Shown in pieces: positions 55,980 to 64,000 of a stretch of DNA of 64,000 nucleotides. Source of the DNA: Calycina herbarum (Eukaryota; Ascomycota; Leotiomycetes; Helotiales; Pezizellaceae); assembly GCA_001414485.1 (NCBI GenBank), contig LLEY01000019.1, positions 186,001-250,000 of the forward strand, given 5' to 3'. Every line of letters starts with the position of its first letter. Position 1 is the stretch's first letter. The translations under genes and the position numbers were made by a program. The notes beneath the pieces are model-generated. The model was not told where the DNA came from. It ran no database searches and worked only from the letters and a program-made list of their open reading frames with translations.

Positions 55980-56368
55980 AACTACCCCTTTCAATTGACC
56001 TGGTCGAAATGTGGGAAGATATGGTGCTTTCTGACCACCTTCCAGAGTTTCGCTCCTCTGTGTCCTCAGAAATAGAGCTGTGTTGATATCAAGTGTTGGG
56101 TTTGGAATTCATCTTGGAACGAGGTTGGTGCTGTCAACGCATCTCGGAGAAACAATATCATTCGCTTGAGAACAAGCTTTAAGTGGGTCACTGCATCAAA
56201 CACAACTAAATCGAATTTTTCATCATCTATTCGAGTAGCTCTATACACAAAAGAAAAGTGATGCCATCATGATGCTGTTTTGGAAAAAATCAAGTGCTCA
56301 ATATCAATAAATACAAGTTGCCCCTATGAACAGTCCAAATCAACTCACTCCAAACCCGTCTTCCACAT
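55980..56368. other. Short intergenic interval
   Basis: Between two minus-strand genes: 3' flank of the complex I subunit and promoter of the PEX11-family gene. Nothing else seen. Confidence 0.4.
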
Positions 56369-58066
56369 CTATTGCCCTGGAGCAATTAACTTGCCCTGCT
56401 CTAAAGCATTGTGTTGCCACCCTCCAGCAAGTGCTGGGCCTCCATTCTTCTCAGCAAAATCCTTCATCCGCGCCTCTAATTCTGGACGGAAGTGTTTAAT
56501 AAGACCTTGGATAGGCCATGCGAAAGCCTCTCCGAGAGCTGTTTAACACATTAGCATATGAGAAAGTATACCTGGAGAAAATAAACCTACCACAGATAGT
56601 GTGGCCCTCGACCTGCTTCGTAAGCTCCTGCAACATGTCAATTTCTCGTTCTCTACCTTGGCCATTCTCAAATCTCTTCATGATTTGCTCGGTCCATTTG
56701 CTTCCCTCTCTGCATGGTGTACATTGTCCACAAGATTCATGCCTATAGAAATGACTTAATCTCGAAATGGCTCGAACGACATCTGTGCTCTTGTCCATGA
56801 CGATGACTGCTGCAGTGCCAAGACCGGACTGGCTGTCTTTCAAAGCATCGAAATCCATAAGTTGGTCATCACACACACCCTTTGGCAAGATTGGGGTGGA
56901 CGATCCACCAGGAATAACAGCCTTCAAGTTGTCCCATCCTCCTCGAACACCACCACAGTGCTTGTCGATGAGCTCCCGGAGAGGAATACTCATCTCCTCC
57001 TCAACGGTACATGGGTTGTTGACATGACCAGAGATACAGAAGAGCTTTGTTCCAGCATTTCGCTCTCTTCCAAAACCAGCGAACCAGCTGCCACCTCTTC
57101 GGCAAATAGTTGGTGCTACAGCAATAGTCTCCACGTTTGCCACCGTTGATGGACATCCAAAAAGACCAACTGCAGCTGGGAAGGGTGGCTTTAGACGGGG
57201 CTTTCCAGGCTTTCCCTCTAGGGACTCAATAAGAGAAGTCTCTTCACCGCAGACATAAGCTCCCATTCCACGATGAATGTAGACATCGAAGTCGTAGCCA
57301 CTGCCACAAGCATTCTTTCCAATCAATCCGTCCTTGTAGGCTTCCTGAATGGCGCGCTGGAGAACGGTAGCCTCGTGATAAAACTCGCCACGGATGTAGA
57401 TGTATGCAGCAGTGCAGTTCATGGCTCGACCAGCAACCAGACATCCTTCAATCAACTTGTGGGGGTCCTTTCGCATAATCTCGCGGTCCTTGCAGGTTCC
57501 TGGCTCACCCTCATCGGCATTGACAACCAAATATCGTGGTTTGTTGTCTTTATCCCAATCCTTAAAGTTCATGAAAGACTACCGAGAGTCAGCGAGTATT
57601 CCAATGGCGGGAGAGTTTTGCTACATACCCATTTCATGCCGGAAGGAAATCCGGCGCCACCACGTCCTCGTAAACCAGACGCCTTGATCTCGGAGATGAT
57701 CTATTCCAACTGTCAACATTGTCCCGTTTCCAAACATTGCCAATGGCATTCCCAATTCCCCAAACGTACCCAGTCGTGGCCCTTGGCTAATATATCCTTC
57801 GTCCGGTGCCAATCGCCATACTTCTTCGCACTTGCCAAATCCGCACCATGGTGTCCGTACAAGTTCTGGAAGATACGATCCTGGTCCTTCAGACCTCCGT
57901 ATACTCGCTTTGGTGGAGGGGGAGCATCTTGAACTGTGGCAAGGCCTCGGGTTTGCTGGGCGGGAGAAAAGGTCGCAATTCTCGAGGTGGCGCACGTTGA
58001 GGATGGGAGGACGCGGGTGGAGAGGGAAGAGACCACTTTGGGTAACGGCGCATGTCGCGATAACAT
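56369..58066 (-). CDS. nuo-51: NADH:ubiquinone oxidoreductase (complex I) 51 kDa flavoprotein subunit
   Basis: Matrix-arm subunit that binds NADH, FMN and the N3 4Fe-4S cluster and starts electron transfer in complex I. Exons 57770-58066, 57629-57700, 56591-57578 and 56369-56538 give 508 residues. The N-terminus is an Arg/Ser/Thr mitochondrial presequence ending near [14 protein letters not shown]. The glycine-rich NADH/FMN loop [16 protein letters not shown] is in exon 2. [19 protein letters not shown] and [15 protein letters not shown] follow. The cluster ligands are the three cysteines of [12 protein letters not shown] and the cysteine of GHTIC, whose codon is just before the last intron. 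The last exon reads [20 protein letters not shown] and ends KLIAPGQ. All family signatures are intact. Intron lengths are 69, 50 and 52 nt. Confidence 0.96.
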
Positions 58067-58620
58067 TGCGAATGGATGGTTGTGCTCAATTGAGCGGCGG
58101 ATGTTTTGAAGACGGGCTCTCGACGGGGTGGATGGTTTATTTAGGTGGAGGTGTTGAAAGACAATCTACTCGTCACAGAAACAAATCCCTTGTGTCTCAT
58201 TGGCCGCGTGCATAACCTTAAAGACCAGGCATGACTCAACTTCGACTACCTATCCTATCTACCTATCTCGAGCCTATATAAAATTGGAGTTGAAGTTAGG
58301 ATCCTGGAAGCAAAATAAGGTGCTACCGTTTCGGGACAATTTACTATTAAAAAGTTCACCCAGGCGACTTCCCCAAGCTCCCACGCGGCGGCATGCATGC
58401 GTGAACTGCATCTCAGGACAATGGGATTATCTGCTCCCAAGCACACGGTCACGACTTGAAAAGTACGAGCATGCTTTCACAAATCTTGATATACTGTACT
58501 GGTACTCTTCCAAGTACACCTGCCAACCTGTGAGAGAGAAAGTTCTCCCCACACGACCGACATATACCACCCTTCCAACCCAAAACAAGCTCCGTCAATC
58601 ACCAGCTACAGTATCTCCAA
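58067..58620. promoter_or_regulatory. Divergent promoter region of nuo-51 and dynactin p27
   Basis: 554 bp separate the two start codons, so both promoters must lie here. An attggcc sequence near 58199 reads as a CCAAT box in the direction of nuo-51. No TATA box stands out on either side. Confidence 0.5.
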
Positions 58621-59246
58621 ATGTCGAAACGACACTCCACCGCCCCTCCACCACCCAAGCCACCCACCCAGTTCTCCGGCTCCTCCAGTCTCGTAATAGC
58701 AGATGCTGCCTCCATCACCGGTACACACCTCATAACCCTCTCCTCCAACACCATTATTCACCCTCGAACCAAGCTCCTCTCCACCTATGCCCCCATAACC
58801 GTTGGCAGCAACTGCATCCTCTCCGAACGAGCTACTATCGGCCTACAAAGCGAACCATCCGATAGTCTCTCCCAAGGCGTTGTAATCGCAGACTACGTGG
58901 TGATAGAAGTAGGAGCCAGAGTCGAGGCAAAGTCGGTGGGAGAGGGGTGTATCATTGAAGTAAATGCCAAGATTGGGAAGGGTGTTGTTCTGGGGAAGGT
59001 AGGAGAAATCCAAGTTACGGGCGGTTAGCATTTACTCACTCCGTCTAGCATTGCAAGATCGGTCCTATGTGTGAGGTGGCAGAAAACGAGGTAGTTGCGG
59101 ATTACACAGTGGTATTTGGAAATGGAATGCAGCGAATGGACAAAAGTGGTGTTGAGCACTTGAAGTTCAAGATGATCGGACGTCAAGTCGAAGTCTTGAG
59201 AAAACTTGTACCAAGTAACGTGGGGAAATTTCTCAACCAACAATGA
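58621..59246 (+). CDS. DCTN6: Dynactin subunit p27 (DCTN6), left-handed beta-helix
   Basis: Pointed-end subunit of dynactin, which helps dynein bind endosomes. Exons 58621-58998 and 59049-59246 give 191 residues; the intron is 50 nt with donor GTAGGA and a GTCTAG acceptor. The start MSKRHSTAPPPPKPPTQFSG is typical of fungal p27. Hexapeptide-repeat coils follow: LVIADAASITGTHLITL, NTIIHPRTKLLSTYAPITVG, NCILSERATIG, GVVIADYVVIEVGARVEA, GCIIEVNAKIGKGVVLGK. After the intron come HCKIGPMCEVAENEVVADYT and VVFGNGMQRMDKSGVEHL, the conserved end shared with other DCTN6 proteins. A terminal helix reads MIGRQVEVLRKLVPSN. The frame is complete and undamaged. The gene is divergent from nuo-51 and convergent with the Mlp1/TPR gene. 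Confidence 0.93.
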
Positions 59247-59453
59247 AATAAATGAAAGGCAAAGGCAAATTCGCCAACGAGCTCTCCGGTCTCTGCTAAT
59301 ATTGCCATCTCTCCCTACTAGTACAATACATTTTTTTTGGCCTGATAGAGCGCTCCCCAGTACGCCACCTTCAAAACAAATGAAACCCGTCCTCAAAGCT
59401 ATGCAGGAGCAAACTATCATACATGCGAAGCACCAATCTGTCCCAACATTGCT

Positions 59454-62400
59454 CTAATTATTTTGCCCCATATGTGGACCACCTCCTCTGGGTCTCTTCC
59501 CTTGAGGTCCTCCCATTGATCCTTCATCCCGTGGTCGTTTTTGACCAGATTGTCCTTGTGGACTGTAAGATTGCGCTGAAGCATTCAACCCTCCCCTTGG
59601 CCCAGGTCCAGGCCCAGGTCCATTTCCTCTGCCCCTACCAGGTCCTCCTCCTCGAGCTTGATACATTTGCGCACCACCACGTGCTCTACCGGCCGGCCCA
59701 CCTCGCATGGTTGGAATACCAGATCCTCTAGCTGCATTGTTCGTTGACTGGGGGGCCTCCAAATGGTCAGCATGTAACCTTTTAAGATCTGATGATGAAC
59801 TTACTTGTGGTATCTGACTCGCTGGTAATGATGGAGCACCGTTGGGACCAGATGTCGTGTTTGGAGATGGGGCTGAATCTTGGGGAGGAACTGCAGGGGT
59901 TTCTGTTTTTACATCCGCTGGCTTTGGGGTTGTGTTTGGAGCAGGCGTGCTGTTACCATTTGATTGCGTGGGTTCTGTATATACGTTAGTGTGGATTTTG
60001 GGTGTACTACTTGTTAACGACATACCTTGTGCTGGTGGGGGTGCTTTCCAAACTTTGGCCAATTCCCATACCTCACCAACCGGCTTCTCAGGGGTTTCGC
60101 GTGCTGCTGTCTCAACAACGCCCAGTTTTCCGTTGGCAATCTTTGCTCTATTCTCCGCCATGTTGAGCTTGAGCGATGACTTTTTCTCTGTCATGAACAC
60201 AGCTTGCTCAACTTTCTTTTCTGCTTCCGCCACCTGCTTGCTAGCCTCTTCCTTGACCTTGAGCGTTTCAATCTCGAGCTTCTTCTTCAGGTTGTTCGCG
60301 AGAATGCTCTTTACAGTAGGATTGTTAGCCAAAAGTTCCCGAACTTGGGAATCAGTTAGATTCGTCCCCGTAGAGGGCGTTGCTGGCGGTAAGCTTTGGC
60401 TCGGAGTCGATGGAGTGGCAGACACATTGCTGATTGTCGGCTTGATAGGAGTGGTGTTAATTAGAAGGGGTTCAAGCCCAGCTTCGGTCGACGGCTGTGG
60501 TGGTAGGTTTGAAGTGGCATTCGCAGATCTCGTCTCCGCAAGCCATATTTGCCTCTCCTGCTCGAGTTTCAAAGTGTACTGTGCCTCGAGCTCCTTCTTT
60601 TGAGCTTCGCGTGACTCGCTGAGTTTCTTGTTCAAGGCCGCCTTCATCTTTTCTGATCTGGCCTTCACCGTATTCTCCATGTTTTCCTCAACCTTGGCAG
60701 CTCTCTCTTCTTGCTCCTTGGCCTTCTTCTCAGCTTCAGCAATACGCTCCTCCAGGGCCCTCTTCACATCATCCGAAATTGCTGCTTTTGGAGTCTCGCT
60801 GATCTGGCCTTCCTCATTATCTTCGTCATTGGTGGCAGTGACCGTGGTTTTTGGAGCCTGGTTCGCACGTGCCTCGGCAGCTTCGGTCACAGCTTTATCT
60901 CGACCAGAGTTGGCCTCGTCTCGGTCCGAGTTGGCCCTTTGAAGCTGCTCTCGAAGTGTCTTAAGTTCTGCTTCCAACGAAGCCTTCGCCTTCCCAACTT
61001 CTTCCAATTGATTGCGAAGATCAGTAAGCTGTTGCTCAAACCCTTCATTGTTTTGTGATACAACTTCTTGTGTCATGGGCGCCACAGCTGCAGCAGATTG
61101 AGAAGCAAAGGCCACAGCACGGTCACGTTCGGCTTTGACAGCTTCAAGTTCTTGGTTGAGGGAATTGACTTGTTGAACTGCAGCATCTTTTTCTCCGATT
61201 GCAGTTTCGAGTTGTTGCCGAAGTCCGGAAAGTTGCTCCTGAAGACTCTCCTTGTCTTGAATTGCAAGGTCTCTCTCTGCAGTTCGGTCCTTGATGTCCT
61301 TGGTCTGGACTCGCGATCTTTCCTTGGCCTGGTCAATAAGCTTCTGCCGGCTGAGAGCCCAGGTCGCCTTCTCGCCTTCCAAGACCTGAATTTTGTCCTG
61401 GAAAGGTTGCTTCTCCTCGAGTAAAGAATCTCGCTCCCCTCGAAGTATTTCAATGGTTTCCTTGAGTTGTTCCATTTCGGCAGGATCAATCCGGTCATAC
61501 TTTGATATGATATCCTGGGTTCGCTTCTGCCAACGATCACGATCTTCCTGTAGCAAGCGCATTTCACCTTCAGTGGTCTCTTTGCCGTGCTCAAGCTCAC
61601 GAATCTTGTTTTCGAGAGGCTGGATTTGAGACATGAGCTCTTCAACGCGTTGGGTTTTCTCAGTGAGCTGGGTTTGGGCTTGGCGGGCTTCATTTCGTAG
61701 AGTGATACTACTTTCGCGGAACAAATTCAATTCGTTCAACTTTTCCATCAAGTCCTTGTGCGCCATTGAACTTCGACTTCCATCGGCGTGTAGACGTCGT
61801 TCCTGATCAAGCTTGAGTCTACTTTCATCGAGTTGAGATTGCGTGTAGTCCAATTGTTGCTGGAGTCGCTTGGCTTCCTGAACTTTGAGCTCGTACTGTA
61901 CCTCAACAATTTCCTTTTCGCGTCTGAGGAAAGCATTAAGCTCACGGAGTCCGTCGGCGGTGCGGTCATAGGTTGACTCGGTAGCAGGGGAATCAGCATC
62001 ACCAGCATCATTCAGTGCGGATCGACTTTGTTGGAGGGCGGATATCTGTGCCCCAACACCTTCTAATTGCTGGTGTAGAAGCTTGTTCTGTGCATTTACA
62101 TCGTCGCGTCGAGATCGCAATTCAGTCAACTCTTGTTCCAATTGTTGTCTTCGTTCCTCCCAAGAGCTTTCACTTTGACTGAGCGCAACTCGTGCAGATT
62201 CAGCATCCGCCTTGAGACCTGCTGACTCTGTCTTCAGCTGATTGTGTTCGGCACGTAAGTTCTGAAGGAGCTTTGCCGCTTCCGCATGCTTCAATAACTC
62301 ATTCTCATAGTCCTGTTGAGCCTTGGTCGCAATAGCTGCTTGTGCGCGGAGATCCTGTTGATGAAACTGTGCAGCCGTAGCATGACGTTCGTCCTCGTCT

Positions 62401-64000
62401 TTGAGTCGGGTAATTTCTTGTTCCAGAATTGCTCTCCCCTCCTCAGCTTGTCTAGCGACCTCGGATTGCTGGTTTCGCAAGAGGGTCAGCTCATTGTTGG
62501 TAGTGGTGAGTTCAGTAGATATGTCGTCAACGCGCTGTTGGAGTTCACGAGCCTTGGAATCCTTCTCCTCGATGATACGATCCATCTCCTCGCGATATTG
62601 GTCTTGTGTTGCATTGAGACTTTGGAGTTCCTCTTCAGATGATTGACTGATGGATTTGTATTGCTCCATCTGGCTCTTGGTGCTCTCAAGTTCCGACTTT
62701 GCAAGGTCCAGGTCTCTCTTCAACTCTGATACTTCCAAGGCGAGTTCTTGTTCTCGATTTGCCTCTTCTTGTGTAGCTTCCCCATTGGTGTCAGTTGCTT
62801 CTGTAACTGCAGTAGGTCGAGGGGTGGGCCGCGGCTGAAGTAATTCTACACGCTCCTCTGCGCTCTTGAGCTCAATGGTTAATTCGTCAACACGAGCTTG
62901 GAGATGGTCGCGGGTGGTTTTGGCGGCTACTAATTCCTCACGGACTTGACTTAAACTGCTAGCTAAATCGTCAATACGTTTTTGATTTTGCTGAGAATCG
63001 TATTCTTTTCGAAGTTGTGCTTTCTTGTTATCTTCAACTTCGTCGCTGAGTTTGCGCTTTGTGGTAGATAACTCTGCTTCCAATCCTTCAACTTGAGTTT
63101 GAAGTCGTCGACGAGTTTCCGATTCAGAGAGCTCTCTTTCATTTTGAAGTGTTTGTTGATTCGCGATCAGGTTATTCAGCCGTGTTCGTTCATTCATCAA
63201 TCCTTCATTGTCCTGACTCAATCGATCCTGGATATCCTTCCACAATTTCTTCTCAGCCTTGAGATTTGCGTTTTCATTACGCATGCTCTCAACAAGACCC
63301 TTCGCTTCGATGAGATCCTCTGCGACCTGCTGTGTTCGAATATCTTGCTTAGCAGCAGCTTCAGACAGAGTCTGAGATCGTTTCTGCAATTCCGTGTTTT
63401 CGTTCTGCAGCATGGTGTAATTGGCGTGTAGCATCTCGTATCTCTCATTCGCAAATGTGAGCTGGCTGCTGGTCTTTGCAATTTCAGCTTGAAGAGCACC
63501 CTTCTCCAGAGACAGCTTTTCCGTCTGGTCCTTCAGTGTCTTCCGATCAATGGATTGCTCCTCTCTATATTGGTCGAAATGTGCTTGCAATTCTCTCAAC
63601 ATCGCAGGGTAATTGGCGCTACTTCCAGGGGGGTGTTCGGTAGTAGACATGACTCCATTCTGATTTCCATCAACCGATTGACCAAACATCGAGGCAAGAT
63701 CAGAGCCGGGTGGTAATTGTCCACGGTTTTGAAGCATGCGTCGGAACATATCTCTCTCTTTGATATAGCTTTCTGATCGAATAAGGGTAGACTGGAGTTC
63801 ATCCTTGTAGTTCTCAATACTGGCCTGAAGACTTTGAACTTCTTCATGATCCTTCGCAGCTTGATGTTTGGCAGCTAGGGCTTCCTCACTCTCCATCTGC
63901 TGTCCAAGCTGCCGAGTGATTTTTAGAAGTTCCTGGTTCTTGTCCTGGAGCTCAGAAACGCTTCTGAACACTGTCAAGCGCTGGCTGATGAATCGATCGG
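59454..64000 (-). CDS. MLP1: Mlp1/TPR nuclear-basket nucleoporin (5' end outside the window)
   Basis: Long coiled-coil protein of the nuclear pore basket, involved in mRNA surveillance and chromatin tethering. About 1479 codons are present after removal of two introns (59748-59804, 57 nt; 59975-60025, 51 nt). Both introns are divisible by three, so the frame is open through them. From the window edge to about 60600 the protein is almost unbroken heptad-repeat coil (for example MFRRMLQNRGQLPPGSDLAS, then many E/Q/R/L-rich helices). It then turns into a Pro/Ser/Thr/Asn-rich segment. It ends with RG-rich sequence (GGPAGRARGGAQ, GGGPGRGRGNGPGPG) and two basic motifs, QKRPRDEG and GKRPRGGG, that fit nuclear localisation. 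The N-terminal residues continue beyond 64000 without an initiator, so the gene is partial. The tail-to-tail gap to DCTN6 is about 200 bp. Confidence 0.9.
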   Translation of the reverse strand, partial: DRFISQRLTVFRSVSELQDKNQELLKITRQLGQQMESEEALAAKHQAAKDHEEVQSLQASIENYKDELQSTLIRSESYIKERDMFRRMLQNRGQLPPGSDLASMFGQSVDGNQNGVMSTTEHPPGSSANYPAMLRELQAHFDQYREEQSIDRKTLKDQTEKLSLEKGALQAEIAKTSSQLTFANERYEMLHANYTMLQNENTELQKRSQTLSEAAAKQDIRTQQVAEDLIEAKGLVESMRNENANLKAEKKLWKDIQDRLSQDNEGLMNERTRLNNLIANQQTLQNERELSESETRRRLQTQVEGLEAELSTTKRKLSDEVEDNKKAQLRKEYDSQQNQKRIDDLASSLSQVREELVAAKTTRDHLQARVDELTIELKSAEERVELLQPRPTPRPTAVTEATDTNGEATQEEANREQELALEVSELKRDLDLAKSELESTKSQMEQYKSISQSSEEELQSLNATQDQYREEMDRIIEEKDSKARELQQRVDDISTELTTTNNELTLLRNQQSEVARQAEEGRAILEQEITRLKDEDERHATAAQFHQQDLRAQAAIATKAQQDYENELLKHAEAAKLLQNLRAEHNQLKTESAGLKADAESARVALSQSESSWEERRQQLEQELTELRSRRDDVNAQNKLLHQQLEGVGAQISALQQSRSALNDAGDADSPATESTYDRTADGLRELNAFLRREKEIVEVQYELKVQEAKRLQQQLDYTQSQLDESRLKLDQERRLHADGSRSSMAHKDLMEKLNELNLFRESSITLRNEARQAQTQLTEKTQRVEELMSQIQPLENKIRELEHGKETTEGEMRLLQEDRDRWQKRTQDIISKYDRIDPAEMEQLKETIEILRGERDSLLEEKQPFQDKIQVLEGEKATWALSRQKLIDQAKERSRVQTKDIKDRTAERDLAIQDKESLQEQLSGLRQQLETAIGEKDAAVQQVNSLNQELEAVKAERDRAVAFASQSAAAVAPMTQEVVSQNNEGFEQQLTDLRNQLEEVGKAKASLEAELKTLREQLQRANSDRDEANSGRDKAVTEAAEARANQAPKTTVTATNDEDNEEGQISETPKAAISDDVKRALEERIAEAEKKAKEQEERAAKVEENMENTVKARSEKMKAALNKKLSESREAQKKELEAQYTLKLEQERQIWLAETRSANATSNLPPQPSTEAGLEPLLINTTPIKPTISNVSATPSTPSQSLPPATPSTGTNLTDSQVRELLANNPTVKSILANNLKKKLEIETLKVKEEASKQVAEAEKKVEQAVFMTEKKSSLKLNMAENRAKIANGKLGVVETAARETPEKPVGEVWELAKVWKAPPPAQGMSLTSSTPKIHTNVYTEPTQSNGNSTPAPNTTPKPADVKTETPAVPPQDSAPSPNTTSGPNGAPSLPASQIPQVSSSSDLKRLHADHLEAPQSTNNAARGSGIPTMRGGPAGRARGGAQMYQARGGGPGRGRGNGPGPGPGPRGGLNASAQSYSPQGQSGQKRPRDEGSMGGPQGKRPRGGGPHMGQNN

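Noticed and set aside
59842..60603. 253-codon plus-strand frame
   Set aside because: Antisense to the coiled-coil and tail of the Mlp1/TPR gene, whose frame is much longer and well supported.

Overview
The window is nuclear DNA of a filamentous ascomycete (Pezizomycotina; the protein repertoire feels like a Leotiomycete, but that is an impression, not a test). The signs are short introns of about 48-70 nt with GTAAGT/GTATGT donors, RCTRAY branch sites and CAG/TAG acceptors, alternative NADH dehydrogenase plus complex I, Sec9, Cdc4, Mlp1/TPR, dynactin p27, and A+T-rich blocks with repeat-induced-mutation character. I rebuilt exon structures by hand. In almost every multi-exon gene the phases close exactly.

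Layout. 1-441: 5' part of an unrecognised gene (-). 1119-1685: RPA12 of RNA polymerase I (+). 2653-4635: single-pass membrane protein (-). 5974-7378: GNAT acetyltransferase (+) with an abnormally long second intron. 8850-10742: alternative NADH dehydrogenase (+). 10743-19463 is accessory: a gtaagcca-rich block, a small Cys-rich ORF, a degenerate tandem array, a 1.7 kb piece of large-subunit rRNA carrying three to four insertions (spliceosomal-type intron, two group I introns, one unexplained insert that replaces conserved rRNA), then a broken gag element. 19464-21341: one-TM protein (-). 23767-26032: tyrosinase (+) with a damaged splice donor. 26033-32428 is a decayed zone: A+T-rich degenerate repeats, LTR-like sequence, and two adjacent pseudogenes (SMP-30/gluconolactonase-like and NmrA-like). 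32429-34473: HORMA-domain meiotic protein, Hop1-like (-). 35856-37185: SEC9 (+). 38308-41662: CDC4 (+). 44300-45753: four-finger C2H2 regulator (-), followed by about 8 kb with almost no genes that looks like its upstream region. 53736-54104: small Cys-rich protein (+). 54872-55979: PEX11-family protein (-, four exons). 56369-58066: complex I 51 kDa subunit (-). 58621-59246: dynactin p27/DCTN6 (+). 59454-64000: Mlp1/TPR nucleoporin C-terminal part (-, runs off the window).

The housekeeping genes do not form a pathway or cluster. The most unusual part is the dispersed LSU rRNA fragment at 14.29-15.99 kb with its mixed intron load and TpG-to-TpA changes. Next are the tandem 24-residue repeat in the tail of the HORMA protein, the tyrosinase splice-donor lesion, and the decaying gene pair at 28.8-30.7 kb.
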